64,000 nt of DNA from positions 1-64,000 of the forward strand of contig JBGVNF010000079.1 in NCBI GenBank assembly GCA_045125245.1, written 5' to 3'. This document shows positions 61,082 to 64,000 of the stretch, one piece after another (position 1 is the first letter of the stretch; every line of letters begins with the position of its first letter). The notes under the pieces were generated by a model. It saw only the letters and a program-made list of their open reading frames with translations. It ran no database searches and was not told the origin of the DNA. This DNA comes from SVEL01 sp045125245. Lineage in GTDB: Bacteria; Bacillota; Clostridia; Lachnospirales; Lachnospiraceae. Made by a program: the position numbers and the translations under genes.

Positions 61082-63004
61082 CTATTTATCCTGAGAATTT
61101 ACTTTTCTTTTCTTCCATATAGACATCTTAAGAAGACATAAGATAAGTAATGCAAACACAGCTATACTAGCAATATTAGATACCATAGCTGGCAATCCTA
61201 ATTTAGATGATAAATCTATCTTCTTATCTATTCCAACTATTGCAAAGATAGCTAATAATACACCAACTAAGCCCTCACCTGCTATCATACCTGAGCAGCA
61301 CAATACACCATTATTAACGATGGCGTCTTTTTCTTCCTTATCCTTCTTCATCTTGTCAAATACAAGTCGAATTAAACCACCTACCATAATACAAGCATTA
61401 AGATGTACTGGTAAGTATACACCGATTGCAAATGGAAGAACAGGAATACCTATAAGTTCTACAACTACCGCGATAAATACACCTATAATTATAAGACCCC
61501 ATGGAAGATTATTTTCCATAACACCTTCTACAATCATCTTCATAAGTGTTGCCTGTGGAGCACCAAGTGTTTCTGAGCCAAAGCCCCATGCTCTATCAAA
61601 AAGATATAATGCACCACCGATAGTAAGACCTGATATTATAACACCTATAATTTCACCAATCTGTTGCTTCATCGGAGTCGCACCAAGTAAATATCCAGTC
61701 TTTAAATCCTGAGATGTATCACCAGAGATTGCCGCAATGATACAAATAATAGATCCAATAGCAATCGCACCCTGCATACCATGCATTCCAGCATCTCCTG
61801 TAAGCTTAAGAACAAGAGTTGAAACAAGTAATGTGGCAATAGCCATACCTGATACAGGATTATTACTGCTTCCTACAAGTCCTACCATTCTAGATGAAAC
61901 TGTCGCAAAAAAGAAACCAAAAATAACAATTATAATAGCTCCTACCAAAGTAACTGGTATAGCTGGAATCAACCATATAGCAACTGTAAGCACAAGAATA
62001 CTTATAAGAATAACCTTCATGCTTAAATCCTTTGCTGTACGAGATGTATCAGTACTTGCTCCGTTCTTCATACTCTTAATGGCATCTCTAAATGTTCTTA
62101 CAATAAGCGGAAGTGATTTAACAAGGCTTATAATACCACCTGCTGCCAAAGCACCTGCACCTATATATCTAATATAATTATCCCAGATTCCACTAGCACC
62201 CTCAGCTGCAAAAATAGCTCCGATACTTTGTGTTCCTGGATAAAGTGTTGCTTCTGCACCAAACAATACAATTATAGGTATCAATACCATCCATGCCAAA
62301 ACACCACCAGAAAACATATACGATGATATTCTAGGACCACAAATGTAACCTACACTCATAACCGCTGGATAAATCTGAGTGCCAATCTCTCCTGCAAATC
62401 CTTTTACAGAAACCGAAACCTGTGAAGGAACCAGCTTAATTCCATCGATAATAAATTTGAAGAAAGCACCTATTCCCATACCTGCAAACACAGTGGATGC
62501 GTTAGCTCCACCTTCCTGCCCAGCCATAAGAACCTCACTACAAGCTGTACCTTCTGGATAAGGCAATACTCCATGTTCTTTAACAATTAACGCATTTCTA
62601 AGTGGCACCATAAAGAATACACCTAATAATCCACCTATAATTGCAATAAGCATAATCTCTATAAGATCAGGCTTGTCCATTTTACCTTCTTTAGCCCATA
62701 AAAATAATGCTGGCAATGTAAATATAGCACCTGCTGCTACGGATTCACCAGCTGAGCCTAAAGTCTGTACCATATTACTCGCCAATATAGAATCCTTTTT
62801 CATGATAACCTTCATAATACCCATAGCTATTACGGCTGCCGGTATAGATGCTGAAACAGTCATACCTACTCTCAAGCCCAAATATGCATTAGCTGCACCA
62901 AATAAAGCTGCCAATAAAATACCTATAAGTACGGATTTCACTGTAATTTCTGGCATAATCTTATTCGCCGGAATATACGGTTTAAATTCTTTCTTATCGT
63001 TCAT
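61082..63004 (-). CDS. OPT-family oligopeptide transporter
   Basis: 640 residues with about 15 transmembrane segments of the OPT/YSL superfamily. N-terminal LGLRVGMTVSASIPAAVI and later PYPEGTACSEVLMAGQEGG and SGDTSQDLKTGYLLGATPMKQQ are prokaryotic OPT signatures; substrates in other species are peptides or metal chelates. AAAGGAGAAC precedes its ATG. Co-transcribed with the PqqD-like gene. Confidence 0.9.
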   Translation of the reverse strand: MNDKKEFKPYIPANKIMPEITVKSVLIGILLAALFGAANAYLGLRVGMTVSASIPAAVIAMGIMKVIMKKDSILASNMVQTLGSAGESVAAGAIFTLPALFLWAKEGKMDKPDLIEIMLIAIIGGLLGVFFMVPLRNALIVKEHGVLPYPEGTACSEVLMAGQEGGANASTVFAGMGIGAFFKFIIDGIKLVPSQVSVSVKGFAGEIGTQIYPAVMSVGYICGPRISSYMFSGGVLAWMVLIPIIVLFGAEATLYPGTQSIGAIFAAEGASGIWDNYIRYIGAGALAAGGIISLVKSLPLIVRTFRDAIKSMKNGASTDTSRTAKDLSMKVILISILVLTVAIWLIPAIPVTLVGAIIIVIFGFFFATVSSRMVGLVGSSNNPVSGMAIATLLVSTLVLKLTGDAGMHGMQGAIAIGSIICIIAAISGDTSQDLKTGYLLGATPMKQQIGEIIGVIISGLTIGGALYLFDRAWGFGSETLGAPQATLMKMIVEGVMENNLPWGLIIIGVFIAVVVELIGIPVLPFAIGVYLPVHLNACIMVGGLIRLVFDKMKKDKEEKDAIVNNGVLCCSGMIAGEGLVGVLLAIFAIVGIDKKIDLSSKLGLPAMVSNIASIAVFALLILCLLKMSIWKKRKVNSQDK

Positions 63005-63101
63005 TATGTTCTCCTTTTCGTATTATAATCCATTTAATTATATCTTAAGTTAAAATAATTTTCAACATATATGCTAATAATATAAATAGCAATTGATACC
63101 A

Positions 63102-63131
63102 AAAAACACTCTCTTTTCTTCCGAGAGTGTT
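63102..63131 (-). terminator. Terminator after phoU
   Basis: AACACTCTC/GAGAGTGTT 9-bp stem (63105-63113 against 63123-63131), 9-nt loop, then TTTTTT on the minus strand. Ends the pst-phoU operon about 80 bp after phoU. Confidence 0.85.
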
Positions 63132-63208
63132 CCTAGCTTTACATATATACTTTCTGTAACACATTGTTCTCATGCAAGTACTCATACTCGCGGAACGTTT
63201 TTTATTAT

Positions 63209-63847
63209 CTACTTATGCACACCTGTCACCGAATATATCACCCACTCCGCTATATTCGTCGCATGGTCACCGATTCGCTCCAAATATTTAGCTATCATTA
63301 AAAGGTCTAGCGCAAACTCACCATCAGACGGGTTATTCCCAATCCATTTTATTATAGCCTGTTTTATCTGGGAAAAAAATTCATCCACGATATCATCCTG
63401 CTCGATAACTCTCTCTGCAAGCTCCATATCCTTCTTCACAAATGCATCTACACTTTCCGTAACCATCTCCATAGTTTTGTACGCCATGCCACTTATAAGC
63501 TTCATTTCTCCTACAATTCTTCCCTCTAGAAATGTAATGATTTCAGCTATATCTTCAGCCTGGTCTCCTATTCGCTCCATATCTGTTATCATCTTAAGTG
63601 CTGCGGAGATAAGGCGCAAATCTCTTGCCACAGGCTGCTGGTGAAGTAACAGCTTCATACACCTGCTTTCAATAGCTCGCTCCATTCTATCTATACTACT
63701 CCCCTCGTTTATAACATTGTTCGCAAGCTCTATATCTCCTGTATTTAACGCCTTAACAGCCTTTCCGATAGCTGATTCACACATTGAACCCATCTCTATA
63801 ATCTCTTTGTTTAATTGAAATAACTGTTCATCAAATCTATTTCTCAT
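63209..63847 (-). CDS. phoU: Phosphate signalling/uptake regulator PhoU
   Basis: 212 residues, all-helical, two PhoU repeats, each with the metal-binding E/D-x3-D pattern (TDMERIGDQAEDIAEI and KYLERIGDHATNIAEW). It restrains phosphate uptake and PhoR signalling with the Pst transporter. ATG 63845-63847 follows TAGGAGG, which overlaps the pstB end. Last gene of the pst operon. Confidence 0.95.
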   Translation of the reverse strand: MRNRFDEQLFQLNKEIIEMGSMCESAIGKAVKALNTGDIELANNVINEGSSIDRMERAIESRCMKLLLHQQPVARDLRLISAALKMITDMERIGDQAEDIAEIITFLEGRIVGEMKLISGMAYKTMEMVTESVDAFVKKDMELAERVIEQDDIVDEFFSQIKQAIIKWIGNNPSDGEFALDLLMIAKYLERIGDHATNIAEWVIYSVTGVHK

Positions 63848-63855
63848 AATGCCTC

Positions 63856-64000
63856 CTACCCAAACCTACCTGTGATATAATCCTCGGTCCTCTTATCCTT
63901 TGGAGTAGAGAAAATATCATCCGTGCTTCCATACTCCACTAACTCTCCAAGCAAGAAAAAAGCTGTATAATCAGACACTCGAACTGCCTGCTGCATATTG
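63856..64000 (-). CDS. pstB: Phosphate ABC transporter ATPase PstB, C-terminal end
   Basis: Only the last 47 or so residues are in the window: NMQQAVRVSDYTAFFLLGELVEYG...IFSTPKDKRTEDYITGRFG, then TAG (63856-63858). The RVSDYTAFF and EYGSTDDIF strings are the characteristic PstB C-terminus. It overlaps the phoU ribosome binding site region by context (8 bp gap). The rest runs off the right edge. Confidence 0.93.
   Translation of the reverse strand, partial: NMQQAVRVSDYTAFFLLGELVEYGSTDDIFSTPKDKRTEDYITGRFG

Noticed and set aside
1..64000. tRNA, rRNA or CRISPR array
   Set aside because: I looked for cloverleaf ends with CCA-like 3' parts, conserved rRNA strings and regular direct repeats in the intergenic regions and found none.

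Overview
The window looks like a chromosomal segment from a motile, low-GC, Gram-positive anaerobe of the class Clostridia, most likely family Lachnospiraceae. This rests on protein style, AT-rich intergenic DNA, strong AAGGAGG ribosome binding sites, the Bacillus/Clostridium-type late flagellar operon, SpoIIID, Mbl and FliW/CsrA. I cannot name the genus from sequence alone. Nearly everything is transcribed right to left (minus strand); the plus-strand genes are one small XRE regulator and an MFS/SDR pair. I see no tRNA, rRNA, CRISPR array or complete insertion sequence.

Layout, left to right. (1) 1-9742: the ribosomal/transcription block rpmG-secE-nusG-rplK-rplA, then rplJ-rplL, then rpoB-rpoC (rpoC runs off the left end). 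Two small cassettes are wedged in. A UPF0175/DUF3368 toxin-antitoxin pair sits between rplL and rpoB. A 96-residue gene behind a cyclic-di-GMP-I riboswitch with an attenuator sits between rplA and the rplJ leader. (2) 9997-12867: a FliD-like protein, a small XRE-type protein and an Rpn/PD-(D/E)XK family protein. (3) 12948-26467: an apparently single 11-gene operon for a CDP-3,6-dideoxyhexose and its transfer (rfbF, rfbG, rfbH-type E1, an RmlC-like epimerase, an SDR, glycosyltransferases, FkbM methyltransferases, a radical SAM enzyme). (4) 26721-31851: three tandem flagellin genes, each with its own sigma-28 type promoter, a leader carrying a GGA-loop hairpin (CsrA-type site) and a terminator. 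They are followed by a glycosyltransferase with an alpha-helical repeat tail. (5) 34255-45899: the late flagellar operon flgM-flgN-flgK-flgK2-flgL-fliW-csrA-flaG-fliD-fliS-fliT-like, with yvyF-like and comFC upstream. (6) recD2; then flgJ-like, flgG, flgF, mbl and spoIIID, in the same order as the spoIIID-mbl-flhO-flhP locus of Bacillus subtilis. (7) 52786-64000: a mixed region with a putative BECR-fold nuclease opposite an XRE regulator, a 5'-truncated sugar epimerase-like gene, a P-loop kinase/aminoglycoside phosphotransferase fusion, ahpC with a domain-permuted AhpF-type reductase, an MFS exporter with an SDR, a PqqD-like protein with an OPT transporter, and phoU-pstB (pstB runs off the right end).

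How it fits together: flagellar filament genes, their secretion chaperones, the CsrA/FliW translational switch, FlgM and a sugar-modification operon lie together and share sigma-28-like promoter motifs. This suggests coordinated production of glycosylated flagellins. The c-di-GMP riboswitch shows that this organism uses the signal that usually opposes motility, here to control an unrelated small gene. Several structured non-coding elements are not explained by known families I can name: a four-copy post-stop repeat with compensatory stem changes, a 225-bp branched inverted repeat before flgM, and a roughly 180-nt structured 3' region after flgJ. These are the best candidates for something undescribed.
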